A stretch of DNA of 62,791 nucleotides from Streptomyces olivaceoviridis. GTDB lineage: Bacteria > Actinomycetota > Actinomycetes > Streptomycetales > Streptomycetaceae. How positions within the stretch are numbered: the first letter of the stretch is position 1; each line of letters begins with the position of its first letter. The stretch spans positions 1 to 62,791 of the forward strand of contig NZ_BMUI01000035.1 of the NCBI RefSeq assembly GCF_014650115.1, written 5' to 3'. The notes under the pieces are model-generated. The model was not told the origin of the DNA. It saw only the letters and a list, made by a program, of their open reading frames with translations, and did no database searches. The translations under genes were made by a program, and so were the position numbers. Positions 30,894-42,155 of the stretch are shown in pieces.

Positions 30894-32129
30894 TCACTTC
30901 TTCCAGTCGGCCCACGACATGTTCCAGCCGTTGAGGCCGTTGTCGGGGGCGACCGTGGCGTCGTGGGAGTTCTTGACGACGACCACGTCACCGATCATCG
31001 AGTGGTTGAAGAACCAGGCGCCCGGGACGGAGCTGTCGTAGCCGCCGCGCACGTCGCGCAGGCCGACGCAGCCGTGGCTGGCGTTGTAGTGGCCGGGGGC
31101 GTCCGGCGCCCAGTAGTTGCCGTGGATGAAGGTGCCGGAGTTGGTGAGGCGGATGGCGTGCGGGACGTCCTTGATGTCGTACTCGCCGCCGTAGCCGACG
31201 GTCTCGCCGTTCATGCGGGTGACGGTGAGCTTCTCGCTCATGACCATCTGGCCGTTCCAGGTGTCGTAGCCGGGCTTGCCGGTGGTGACCGGGACGGTCC
31301 TGACGACCTTGCCGTCCTGGGTGACCTTCATCGTGTGCTTCTTGGCGTCCACGACGGAGACCTGGTTGCGGCCGATGGTGAACTTCACGGTCTTGCGCTG
31401 CTTGCCGTAGACGCCGTCACGGCCCTCGACGCCGTCCAGGTCGAGGTCGACGGTGACCTTGGTGCCTTCCTTCCAGTACTTCTCGGGGCGGAAGTCGAGG
31501 CGGTCGTTGCCGAACCAGTGGCCCTCGACGTCGACGGCCGGCTCGGTCTTGACGCGGATGGCCTTCTCGACCGCGTCCGGGCTGGTGATGCCCCGGGTGA
31601 ACCGTATGGAGAACGGCATCCCGACGCCGACCGTGGAGCCGTCCTCGGGGGTGAAGTAGCCGACGAAGGTGTTCTTCGGGGTCAGCGTGGTGAAGGTGGA
31701 GTCCTCGGCGGCCTCGCGGCCCTCGGAGTCCTTGGCGACCGCGTGCACCGTGTACTTGGTGCCGGCGGCCAGATGGGTCGACGGCGTCCAGGAGGCGCCG
31801 CCGCCGGATATCGCGCCCTCGACCTTCGCGCCCTTGGCGTCCTTGACGGTGACCTCGGTCAGCTTGCCCCGGGCGACGCCGACCTTGAGCGCCCCGCTGG
31901 TGTCGACGCCGGTGGCACCGGACTTGGGCGCGATGCTGACCGCGGCCGCGGACTGCTCGCCCTTCTGGCTGCCGGCGCCCTTGCCCTTCCCGTCCCCGGA
32001 ACCGGAGCCCGAGTCGTCGCCCCCGCCGCACGCGGCGAGCGACAGCACCAGGGCACCGGCTATGAGTGCCAGTCCCCCACGGCCTCGCCGCCCCCGAGCC
32101 GACGCCCCCGCCACAGGCCGCGTGTTCAC
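30894..32129 (-). CDS. L,D-transpeptidase lipoprotein (YkuD/ErfK type)
   Basis: GTG at 32129 after GGAGGGGAG; 411 aa. Lipobox LSLAACGGG, then a Ser/Gly/Lys linker and two Ig-like domains (SIAPKSGATGVD; FVGYFTPEDGSTVGVG). The YkuD catalytic domain has GTFIHGNYW and the active-site SHGCVGLRD (Cys nucleophile). It forms 3-3 peptidoglycan crosslinks outside the membrane. The Ig-Ig-YkuD-tail layout with a C-terminal tryptophan-rich end (GWNMSWADW) is the actinobacterial Ldt type. Confidence 0.93.
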   Translation of the reverse strand: MNTRPVAGASARGRRGRGGLALIAGALVLSLAACGGGDDSGSGSGDGKGKGAGSQKGEQSAAAVSIAPKSGATGVDTSGALKVGVARGKLTEVTVKDAKGAKVEGAISGGGASWTPSTHLAAGTKYTVHAVAKDSEGREAAEDSTFTTLTPKNTFVGYFTPEDGSTVGVGMPFSIRFTRGITSPDAVEKAIRVKTEPAVDVEGHWFGNDRLDFRPEKYWKEGTKVTVDLDLDGVEGRDGVYGKQRKTVKFTIGRNQVSVVDAKKHTMKVTQDGKVVRTVPVTTGKPGYDTWNGQMVMSEKLTVTRMNGETVGYGGEYDIKDVPHAIRLTNSGTFIHGNYWAPDAPGHYNASHGCVGLRDVRGGYDSSVPGAWFFNHSMIGDVVVVKNSHDATVAPDNGLNGWNMSWADWKK

Positions 32130-32286
32130 GTTGTTCTCCCCTCCAGCGGACCTGGTCAGGCCCGCTCCCCACCACATTGTGCGCGCATATTAACTGCCAG
32201 GATTTGAGCGGGGTGTCAGGCGAATGTCACCGTTCCGTCGCAACTTCCGCCCGGCACCCGCGCGCGCGTCCCGCCCCCTCACCTGG

Positions 32287-33510
32287 TTACTTCACCGCGC
32301 TGCCCGCTTTCCATGCCTTCCAGCCCATGTTCCAGCCGCCGAGGCCGTTGTCGGGAGCGACGGTCTTGTCCTTGCTGTTGACCACTTCGATGACGTCCCC
32401 GACGAGGCTGCGGTCGAAGAACCAGCCCGCCGGGGTGTCCGAGCTGCCGCCCTTGACGTCCATGAGGCCCACGCAGCCGTGGCTGACGTTGACCTGGCCG
32501 GGGGCGTCCGGCGCCCAGTAGTTGCCGTGCAGGAAGGTGCCGGAGTCGGTGAGCTTCATGGCGTGCGGGACGTCGGGGATGTCGTACTCGGCGCCGAGGC
32601 CGACCGTCTGGCTGTTCATGCGGGTGACCTCCAGCATGTCCATCACCACCATCTTCCCGTTGTACGTCGGGTGCTTGGGGGCGCCCGCGGTGATGGGGAC
32701 GGTGGCGAGGAGGTGTCCGTCGCGCCGGACGTCCATGGTGTGCTGGGCCACGTCGACCAGGGAGGTCTGGCTGCGGCCGACGGTGAAGGAGAACGTCTTG
32801 TCCTGGAGGCCGTAGATCCCGCGGGCGCCCTGGACGTCCCGCAGGTCCAGGTCGACGGTCACCTCGGTGCCGGGCTTCCAGTAGCGCTCCGGGCGGAAGT
32901 CCAGGCGGCCCTTGCCGAACCAGTGCGGGCGGATCTCGACCGGGGGCCGCGCGCTGACCCGGACGGCGCGCTGGACGGCGGCGCGGTCGGTGATCTCCTG
33001 GCTGAAGGAGAGCGAGACGATCATGCCGGTGCCGACGGTGGCGCGGTTCTCGGGGCTGACGTAGGCGATGAACCGCTGGTCGGGGACGTAGGTGGTGAAG
33101 GTGGTGTGCCGGGCCGAGCGGCGGCCGTGGGAGTCCAGCGCGACCGCGTCGACGGTGTACTTGGCGGCCAGCGCCAACTGGTCCTCGTCGGGGCGCCAGG
33201 TCAGCCCGTCCTCGCTGATGCGCCCCGGGACCGGCGTCTCCTGCGCGTCCTGCGACTTGACGACGGTCACCTTCTCCAGGCGCCCGCCGGGCACCCGTAC
33301 CCGTAGCCGGTCACCCGGACGGACGGCCTTGCCGCCGTCGTCGGGGGTCACCCGGATGACGTCCTCGGGGGCCGGGGGCTTGCCCAGCGTCCCGCCCATG
33401 CCCAGGGGGCCCGGGCCGTCCATGGAGCAGCCCGCGAGCAGCCCCGCCCATGTCAGTACAGCGGCCAGCGCGGCCCCCGCGCGCCGTGCGCGTCCAGTTA
33501 CGTGCCTCAC
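32287..33510 (-). CDS. L,D-transpeptidase lipoprotein, paralogue
   Basis: GTG at 33510; 407 aa. Lipobox LLAGCSMDG, then Ig-like domains (FIAYVSPENRATVGTG), and the YkuD core GTFLHGNYW and SHGCVGLMD. It is clearly homologous along its whole length to the neighbouring gene 157 bp downstream, ending GWNMGWKAW, so the pair arose by tandem duplication. It is divergent from glgX with a 228-bp spacer that presumably holds both promoters. Confidence 0.93.
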   Translation of the reverse strand: MRHVTGRARRAGAALAAVLTWAGLLAGCSMDGPGPLGMGGTLGKPPAPEDVIRVTPDDGGKAVRPGDRLRVRVPGGRLEKVTVVKSQDAQETPVPGRISEDGLTWRPDEDQLALAAKYTVDAVALDSHGRRSARHTTFTTYVPDQRFIAYVSPENRATVGTGMIVSLSFSQEITDRAAVQRAVRVSARPPVEIRPHWFGKGRLDFRPERYWKPGTEVTVDLDLRDVQGARGIYGLQDKTFSFTVGRSQTSLVDVAQHTMDVRRDGHLLATVPITAGAPKHPTYNGKMVVMDMLEVTRMNSQTVGLGAEYDIPDVPHAMKLTDSGTFLHGNYWAPDAPGQVNVSHGCVGLMDVKGGSSDTPAGWFFDRSLVGDVIEVVNSKDKTVAPDNGLGGWNMGWKAWKAGSAVK

Positions 33511-33738
33511 GCGAGACCCAACGACCGGCCCGCTCCGGGGAAACGTGAGTGCGAGCCACGCGCTGGGCAGAACAGAGGGAAGGACGACACGTCGGGGGTC
33601 TCCCCGCAGGGGACCCCCGGCCCGCGTCGGAGCCGTCGGGGCGCGGCCGGACCGGGTGGCCGGGGTGCCGAGAGCGCCCCGGCCACCCGGCGCGGCCGGT
33701 CGCGCCCCTCGGGCGAGCCACTGGGAAGAGGGGCGACA

Positions 33739-35991
<2,253 letters not shown>

Positions 35992-36103
35992 ACCCGCGGG
36001 GAGCCGTGCGTGACGCGGATCACGCTCGCCGAGTGCAGCGCCGGCGGGGGTCCAGTGCCTTACCCCTGGTGGAGGAAGAGCCGGCGAGGACGGGGACCGT
36101 GGG

Positions 36104-36610
36104 ATGGAGCAGACCAGGGCCGGTGAGTACGACGCGTTCGTGGCGGCCCGCTGGTCGGTGTTGTTCCATCTCGCCCGTCTGCTCACCGGCGGGGACCGGC
36201 ACCGCGCCGAGGACCTGTTGCAGGAGTCCTTGGTCAAGCTGTGGTTCGTCTGGCCGAAGGTCGCCGACGAGGCGCCGGAGGCGTATGTGCGCAAGGTGCT
36301 GGCGCGGGCCGCGGCCCGGTCGGCGCGGCGGCGCTGGTGGGGCGAACGGCCGGTGGAGGAACTGCCCGAGGTGGCGGCGGCCGGCGACATGTCGGCGACC
36401 GTGGCCGAGCGGTCCCGCCTGGAGGCGGCGCTCGGCCAGCTGACGCCGCGGCAGCGGGCCGCCGTGGTGCTGCGCTACTACCAGGACCTGCCCGACCGGC
36501 AGGTCGCGGAGGTTCTGGGCTGCCCGGTGGGCACGGCCCGGTCCCATGCCGCGCGCGGGGTGGCCCGGCTCCGCGGGCTGCTGGCCGACGTCATCGAGCC
36601 GGTGGGGTGA
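36104..36610 (+). CDS. SigE-family RNA polymerase sigma factor
   Basis: A 168-aa ECF-like sigma. Region 2: EYDAFVAARWSVLFHLARLLTG and HRAEDLLQESLVKLW. Region 4: LGQLTPRQRAAVVLRYYQDL and RQVAEVLGCPVGTARSHAARGVARL. The 'SigE family' short sigma type is expanded in Streptomyces. The next gene, 10 bp downstream, encodes a one-pass membrane protein that may be its cognate regulator. Confidence 0.88.
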   Translation: MEQTRAGEYDAFVAARWSVLFHLARLLTGGDRHRAEDLLQESLVKLWFVWPKVADEAPEAYVRKVLARAAARSARRRWWGERPVEELPEVAAAGDMSATVAERSRLEAALGQLTPRQRAAVVLRYYQDLPDRQVAEVLGCPVGTARSHAARGVARLRGLLADVIEPVG

Positions 36611-36620
36611 GGGAGAACCC

Positions 36621-37208
36621 ATGGAGCGCAGGGACCGCACGGACCACAGGGAAGACCGCACGGCTCAGCCGGACGGCGCGGATCGCTTCGAGCGGGAGCT
36701 CACGCGGCTCATGCGGCGGGCCGAGCAGCCGGTGCCGTTCGAGGTGCGGCACCGGGAGGCGCTGCGCGCGGGCGTGCGCGCCCGGCGCCGGGTGCGCACG
36801 GCGCGCCGGGCCGCCGGGTCCGTCCTGGCGGTGGCCGGGCTCGGCCTGGGCCTGTTCCTGTGGCCGCACGGCCACACCGCCGACCGGCCCACCGCCCCGC
36901 GCCCCCGGCCCGCGCTGAGCCCGGCGCCCACGCCGAGCACCTCGCCGTCGCAGCCGCCGTCCGGGACGCCGGGTCCGCCGCCGTCCACGACGACGTCGAC
37001 GCCGACGGACCTGCCGTCACCGGGCTACGCCACGACCACCTCCGCCCCGCCCGCCGCCCCGGAGGGTTCGACGACCGCCACGTACCCGCCCCCGACGGCC
37101 ACGGCCATCTCCGGGGAGGACAGCACCACGCCGCCGGCCACCGCGACGGCGAGCGGACCGGCCGGACCGTCGGACGACCCCTCGCCGTCGGTCGGCCCGA
37201 GCGACTAG
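36621..37208 (+). CDS. One-pass membrane protein with Pro/Ser/Thr-rich exterior, sigma-linked
   Basis: A 195-aa product. The charged cytoplasmic N-terminus (DRFERELTRLMRRAEQP, VRHREALRAGVRARRR) is followed by one helix (AGSVLAVAGLGLGLFLWP, ~70-87) and ~100 residues almost wholly P/S/T/G/A. The N-terminus and its position after a SigE-family gene fit an anti-sigma-like or sigma-associated protein, but no HxxxCxxC zinc motif is present. The exterior tail would be a good target for O-mannosylation; the next two genes encode glycosyltransferases. Confidence 0.65.
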   Translation: MERRDRTDHREDRTAQPDGADRFERELTRLMRRAEQPVPFEVRHREALRAGVRARRRVRTARRAAGSVLAVAGLGLGLFLWPHGHTADRPTAPRPRPALSPAPTPSTSPSQPPSGTPGPPPSTTTSTPTDLPSPGYATTTSAPPAAPEGSTTATYPPPTATAISGEDSTTPPATATASGPAGPSDDPSPSVGPSD

Positions 37209-37282
37209 CCGCGCCCCTTCCCCCCTCCCGCCCGCGCACGCCCTTCCGCGCGCCCTACCCACCGGAACAAACAGGTACTTAC

Positions 37283-38104
37283 GTGACATACATCCGACCG
37301 AGCCGACCCGCCCGCCCGAGTGGGTCACCGGCCGCGGCACCCTGGCGCACCCCCGTGCCGGTGCCCCAGGAGGACCCCGTCCTGGACGTGACCGTGCCGG
37401 TGTTCAACGAGGAGAAGGACCTGGAGCCCAACGTCCGGCGGCTGCACACGCATCTGCGGGACGGCTTCCCCTACCCGTTCCGGATCACCGTCGCCGACAA
37501 CGCGAGCACCGACCGGACCCCGGTCATCGCCGCCCGGCTCGCCGGCGAACTCCCGGAGGTGGTCTCGCTGCGGCTGCCCGAGAAGGGCCGCGGCCGGGCG
37601 CTGCGGGCCGCCTGGTCCGGTTCCCGGGCCCCCGTGCTGGCGTATGTCGACGTGGACCTGTCCACCGGGCTCACCGCGCTGCTGCCGCTGGTGGCCCCGC
37701 TGATCTCCGGCCACTCCGACCTGGCCATCGGCACCCGGCTGGCGCCCGGCGCCCGGGTGGTGCGCGGGACCAAGCGCGAGGTCATATCCCGCTGCTACAA
37801 CGCCCTGCTGCGCTGCACGCTCGCCGTCAGCTTCTCCGACGCGCAGTGCGGGTTCAAGGCGGTCCGGCGGGAGACCGCCGAGCGGCTGCTGCCACTGGTG
37901 CGGGACGGGGAGTGGTTCTTCGACACCGAGTTGCTGGTGCTCGCCGAGCGGGCCGGCCTCAGGATCCACGAGGTGCCGGTGGACTGGGTGGACGACCCGG
38001 ACAGCAGCGTCGACATCCTCGCCACCGCCCTGGCCGACCTGCGCGGGATCGTGCGGATGCGGCGCACGCTGAGCCGCCGCCGGCCGAGGCCGGTGGTCCG
38101 GTGA
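37283..38104 (+). CDS. GT2-family glycosyltransferase (dolichol-phosphate-mannose-synthase-like)
   Basis: About 273 aa from GTG 37283. LDVTVPVFNEEKDLEPNVRRL and ITVADNASTDRTPVIAARL form the GT-A nucleotide-sugar site, LAYVDVDLSTGL holds the D-x-D, and SDAQCGFKAVRRETAERLLP then WFFDTELLVLAERAG follow the family order. It likely transfers a sugar to a polyprenyl phosphate carrier. Its TGA overlaps the start of the following membrane glycosyltransferase gene as GTGA, indicating that the product feeds that enzyme. Confidence 0.85.
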   Translation: MTYIRPSRPARPSGSPAAAPWRTPVPVPQEDPVLDVTVPVFNEEKDLEPNVRRLHTHLRDGFPYPFRITVADNASTDRTPVIAARLAGELPEVVSLRLPEKGRGRALRAAWSGSRAPVLAYVDVDLSTGLTALLPLVAPLISGHSDLAIGTRLAPGARVVRGTKREVISRCYNALLRCTLAVSFSDAQCGFKAVRRETAERLLPLVRDGEWFFDTELLVLAERAGLRIHEVPVDWVDDPDSSVDILATALADLRGIVRMRRTLSRRRPRPVVR

Positions 38105-39339
38105 CCACGACCCTGTCCGGCATCCGCACCCCGGCCCCCGGGCCCGCGCCCGTCTCCCGGCCGCGGGCCGCCGTCCGCCGCCTCGGGCCGGTCCTCGCCC
38201 TGTTCGGCACGCTGAAGCTGGCCGGTTTCTGCTCGTTCATGTACCTGCTGTCCTCCGCCGGGGACTACCGCACCAAGCACCCGCGGTTCGGCGGCGGCGC
38301 ACACGCCTGGGACGTGCTGGCCACCTGGGACGGCTGGTGGTACCAGCAGATCGCCCTGCACGGCTACGACCCGAAGCTCGTCCCGGTCCCGGGCGCCACC
38401 GGCCTGATCACGCTGGAGGGCAACTCGGCGGCGTTCTTCCCGCTCTACCCGGCCCTGATGCGGATGACCTCGGCCGTCACCGGCCTCGGCTCCTACGGCG
38501 CCGGGCTGCTGGTCTCCATCGTCGCCTCCTTCGCCGCCGCCCTGGGCATCCACGCCGTCGCCGAGCGGTTCGGCGGCCGGCGGGCCGGGCTCGCGGCGGC
38601 CGGGCTGTGGGCGGTGTGGCCGGGCTCGGGCGTGGAGTGGGCGGTCTACTCCGACTCCCTCTACGTGGCCCTGGCCGCCTGGGCCTGCCACGCCGTCCTC
38701 ACCCGCCGCTGGCTCACCGCCGGCGTCCTCGCCTTCGCGGCCGGCCTCAACCGGCCCACGGCCGCCGCGCTGATCGCCGCGCTCGGCGTGGCCGCGCTGC
38801 TGTCCCTGCGCCGCCGGGAGGACGGCGCCCTGCGCCCGCTGCTGGCCACGGCCCTCGCCCCGCTGGGACTGCTCGGCTATCTGCTCTGGGTCGGCGACCG
38901 CATGGGCGACCTGGGCGGCTACTTCGCGCTCCAGTCGGGCGCCTGGGCGCACAGCTTCGACTACGGCGAACAGACCCTGGACGTCCTGACGTCCGTACCC
39001 GTGGGCAAGTTCGACTACCTCTTCGCCTACCCCTTCGCGGACGTCATCTCCGTCGGGGTCATCCTGCTCGCCTGCGCGCTGCTGCCGTTGCTGCTGCGGC
39101 TGCGCCCGCCGGCGGTGCTGGTCGTGTACACCGTCCTCACCCTGGTCCTGGTGCTCGGCAGCCAGCAGATCGTCGCCAACATCTCCCGCTACCTGCTGCC
39201 CTGCTTCCCGCTGTTCCTGCCGCTCGCGGTGGCGATGCGCCGGCTGAGCCTGCCCGTGCAGTGCACGCTGCTGGGCATCGCGGCCCTGGCGTCCGGCTCG
39301 TACGCCGGCTACGCGCTCTTCGAGCTGGGAGTGCCGTGA
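38101..39339 (+). CDS. Polytopic mannosyltransferase-like membrane protein (PIG-V/GT-C type)
   Basis: A 412-aa membrane protein with about nine hydrophobic segments. The first extracytoplasmic loop holds LATWDGWWYQQIALHGY, the W-D-x-x-x-Y/H region typical of GT-C enzymes of the PIG-V group; FFPLYPALMRM and GLNRPTAAAL follow. It would use a polyprenyl-linked sugar made by the upstream GT2. Target could be secreted proteins or lipoglycans; the Ser/Thr-rich protein two genes upstream is an attractive but unproven substrate. Confidence 0.75.
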   Translation: MTTTLSGIRTPAPGPAPVSRPRAAVRRLGPVLALFGTLKLAGFCSFMYLLSSAGDYRTKHPRFGGGAHAWDVLATWDGWWYQQIALHGYDPKLVPVPGATGLITLEGNSAAFFPLYPALMRMTSAVTGLGSYGAGLLVSIVASFAAALGIHAVAERFGGRRAGLAAAGLWAVWPGSGVEWAVYSDSLYVALAAWACHAVLTRRWLTAGVLAFAAGLNRPTAAALIAALGVAALLSLRRREDGALRPLLATALAPLGLLGYLLWVGDRMGDLGGYFALQSGAWAHSFDYGEQTLDVLTSVPVGKFDYLFAYPFADVISVGVILLACALLPLLLRLRPPAVLVVYTVLTLVLVLGSQQIVANISRYLLPCFPLFLPLAVAMRRLSLPVQCTLLGIAALASGSYAGYALFELGVP

Positions 39340-39344
39340 TCCCG

Positions 39345-40204
39345 TCCGCCGGCCGGCGACGGCCGGGGCTGTGACGACGAGCCGGTCGGTCCCAGGAAAC
39401 GCCACGACGGCCGCCACGAACCGGTCGGCGTCGTCGCGCCACGGGTAGTGCCCGGCGCCGGGCCGGACGACGAACTCGGCGGCCGGGAAGAGGCCCGCGA
39501 ACTCGGCCGTGGTGCGGGGAGGGCTCCCGGGTCGAACTCGCCGGACAGGAGGAGGACGGGCCGTGCGAACCGGGCCGGCGCGGCGCGGGTGGCCGCCGGG
39601 GCGAAGGCGGCGACGATCTCCGGGTTCATCCGCTCGTCCTCGATGGCCTGACGGGCCTCGGCCGCCGCGTCCCAGCGGCCGTGGGAGAACGGTGCGACGG
39701 CCTTCCAGCGGTCGGGGGTGGCCTCGCCCGCCACGATCGTCTCCAGGGCCGCGAACGCCTCCGGGAACCACGGCTCCTCCCGGCGCAGCCGCGCGGTGCG
39801 CAGCCGGAGGTCACCGGTGATCGTGAGGCCGACGGCCCGGACGCTCGGGGTGACCAGCACGAGCCTGCCGACGCCGTCCGGGCGGCGGCTCGCGCAGAGC
39901 ACGGCCGGATTCGCGGCGGCGCAGTGCGCGAGCAGGTCCATCCGGTCCACGCCCAGGTGTGCACCCAGGGCCTCGACGTCGTCGACCAGCCGGCCGCAAC
40001 GGCAGGAGGCGGTGTCCCGCGGTGTCGCGGACCGGCCGGTGCCCCGCAGGTCCAGCCTGATCACCCGCCGGTGCGCGGTCAGCCCGCCGAGGCCGGCGAG
40101 GTAGGCGGAATCCGTCGGCCTCCGGGCAGACACACCGGCGGGGGGCCGTCCCCGGCCGCGTGGTGGGCGAGCCGGGTCCCGTCGTACGCCGCGGAGGCAG
40201 GCAT
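39345..40204 (-). pseudogene. Decayed alpha/beta hydrolase
   Basis: The gene can be reconstructed only across two frame changes. From ATG 40204 the frame reads MPASAAYDGTRLAHHAAGDG then VCLPGG, and is interrupted near 40118. A second frame carries TDSAYLAGLGGLTAHRRV, LDLRGTGRSATP, DRMDLLAHCAAANPAVL and LLLSGEFDPG. After a further indel near 39525 the third segment reads TTAEFAGLFPAAEFVV, RPGAGHYPWRDD. The nucleophile elbow is also altered (AHCAAA where AHSAGA is expected). Two indels and a lost serine argue for inactivation. The 3' end runs toward the upstream convergent membrane gene. Confidence 0.75.
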
Positions 40205-40271
40205 GGCCGGGAGCCTGTCAGCGGCGTACCGGCGAAACCGGGTTCCGGCAGGCGCCCGGACGCCGCGCGGG

Positions 40272-42155
40272 TCAGGCCAGGCTGTCCCGCCATGCCTGGT
40301 GGAGGTCGGCGAACCGGCCCGTGCCGCCGATGAGTTCGTCGGGGTGGCCGTCCTCGACGATCCGGCCGTGTTCCATCACCAGCACCCGGTCGGCGATCTC
40401 CACCGTGGAGAGCCGGTGCGCGATCACCACGGCGGTACGGCCCCGCAGGACCGTCGCCATCGCCCGCTGCACCGCCCGCTCCCCCGGGATGTCCAGCGAA
40501 CTGGTCGCCTCGTCCAGGATCAGCACGGCCGGGTCGGCGAGCAACGCGCGGGCGAAGGCGACCAGTTGGCGCTGCCCGGCGGAGATCCGGCCGCCGCGCT
40601 TGCGGACGTCGGTGTCGTAGCCGTCGGGCAGGGCGCTGATGAACTCGTGCGCGCCGATCGCCTTCGCGGCCCGCTCGATCTCCTCCCGGGTGGCCTCGGG
40701 CCGGCCGAGGGCGATGTTGTCGGCGACCGTGCCGGAGAACAGGAACGCCTCCTGCGTCACCATGACCACCCCGCGCCGCAGTTCGGGCATCGGCAGCTCG
40801 CGCAGGTCCACGCCGTCCAGCAGCACGCGCCCGGCGGAGGGGTCGTAGAACCGGGCGAGCAGCTTGGCCAGGGTGGACTTGCCCGCGCCGGTGGAGCCGA
40901 CGACCGCGACCGTCTGCCCGGCGGGCAGGGTGAGGTCGAAGCGGGGCAGCACCTCGCCGCCGGTGCGGTAGCCGAACCGGACGCCGTCGAAGACGACCTC
41001 GCGTCCCGGGAACTCGGTCTTCCGCGGCGGCAGTTCGCGCGGGCGCTCCGGCTCCGGCACGGACGGCGTCTGCGCCAGCAGTCCGGCGATCTTCTCCAGG
41101 GAGGCGGCGGCCGACTGGTAGGAGTTCAGGAACATGCCGAGCCGGTCGATGGGGTCGTACAGCCGGCGCAGGTACAGCACGGCCGCCGCCAGCACACCCA
41201 GCTCCAGCGAGCCGGCCGCCACCCGGTGGGCACCCCAGAGCACGATCCCGGCGACCGCGGTGTTGGCCACCAGCCGGGAGCCGACCACATAGCGGGCCAT
41301 CTCCAGCAGGGAGTCGCCGTTCGTGCGTTCGTGCCGCGTGTTCAGCACGGCGAACTCGGCGTCGTTCGCGGCCTCGCGGCGGAAGGCGCGCACCGGCCGG
41401 ATGCCGTTCATCGTCTCCACGAACTTCACGATCACCGCCGCGATGGCCGTGGACCGCGCCCCGTACACCCGTGCCGCCCGCCCGCGGTAGAGCCGGACGA
41501 GCAGGTACAGCGGCAGGAAGGACGCCACCGCCACCGCGCCGAGGCCGGGGTCGAGCCAGAGCAGCGTCGCCGAGATGTAGACGAAGGACAGGATGACGGT
41601 CACCAGCTCCTGGAGCCCCTCGTCGAGGAGTTCGCGCAGCGACTCGACGTCCGTGGTGGAGCGGGAGATGAGCCGGCCCGAGGTGTACCGCTCGTGGAAG
41701 TCGACGCTCAGCGCCTGCGCGTGCCGGAAGATCCGCCCGCGCAGGTCCAGCAGCACGTCCTGGCTGACCCGGGCGGAGGTCTCGATGAACGCGAACTGGA
41801 GCGCACCGGAGGCGAGCGCGCACAGCAGATAGCCGGCGGCGACCGCGAACAGCGGTCCGTTCCGGTCGTCCCGGAACGCGGGTACGGCGGTGTCGATGGC
41901 GTACGCCACCAGCAGCGGGCCCGCCTGCACCGCCGCCTGCTGGAGCAGCAGCAGGAGCGTGGTGAGCGCGACCCGGGCCTTCATGGGCGCGAGCAGCGAG
42001 CGCAGCAGGGCGGCGGTGGCGCCGGGCGGGCTGGGCAGGACGTCCCGGTCGAACTGGTCACCCGGGCCGCCCGGGTCGCCCGCGTCCCGGGAGCGGGCCG
42101 GGCCGTCGCTGTCGTCGTCGCTGACGGCGGGGGTGGAGGGGGTCGTGGTGGTCAA
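40272..42155 (-). CDS. ABC transporter, fused permease/ATPase (exporter half)
   Basis: A 627-aa half-transporter. N-terminal disordered acidic stretch, six-helix ABC exporter domain (FHERYTSGRLISRSTTDVESL is the conserved coupling region), then the NBD: Walker A AVVGSTGAGKSTLAK, signature ISAGQRQLVAFARAL (a variant of LSGGQ), Walker B VLILDEATSSLD, switch IAHRLSTVE. Start is TTG at 42155 with GGAGGA upstream, overlapping the previous stop as TTGA. It probably forms a heterodimer with the upstream gene product; substrate (lipid, peptide or drug) unknown. Confidence 0.9.
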   Translation of the reverse strand: MTTTTPSTPAVSDDDSDGPARSRDAGDPGGPGDQFDRDVLPSPPGATAALLRSLLAPMKARVALTTLLLLLQQAAVQAGPLLVAYAIDTAVPAFRDDRNGPLFAVAAGYLLCALASGALQFAFIETSARVSQDVLLDLRGRIFRHAQALSVDFHERYTSGRLISRSTTDVESLRELLDEGLQELVTVILSFVYISATLLWLDPGLGAVAVASFLPLYLLVRLYRGRAARVYGARSTAIAAVIVKFVETMNGIRPVRAFRREAANDAEFAVLNTRHERTNGDSLLEMARYVVGSRLVANTAVAGIVLWGAHRVAAGSLELGVLAAAVLYLRRLYDPIDRLGMFLNSYQSAAASLEKIAGLLAQTPSVPEPERPRELPPRKTEFPGREVVFDGVRFGYRTGGEVLPRFDLTLPAGQTVAVVGSTGAGKSTLAKLLARFYDPSAGRVLLDGVDLRELPMPELRRGVVMVTQEAFLFSGTVADNIALGRPEATREEIERAAKAIGAHEFISALPDGYDTDVRKRGGRISAGQRQLVAFARALLADPAVLILDEATSSLDIPGERAVQRAMATVLRGRTAVVIAHRLSTVEIADRVLVMEHGRIVEDGHPDELIGGTGRFADLHQAWRDSLA

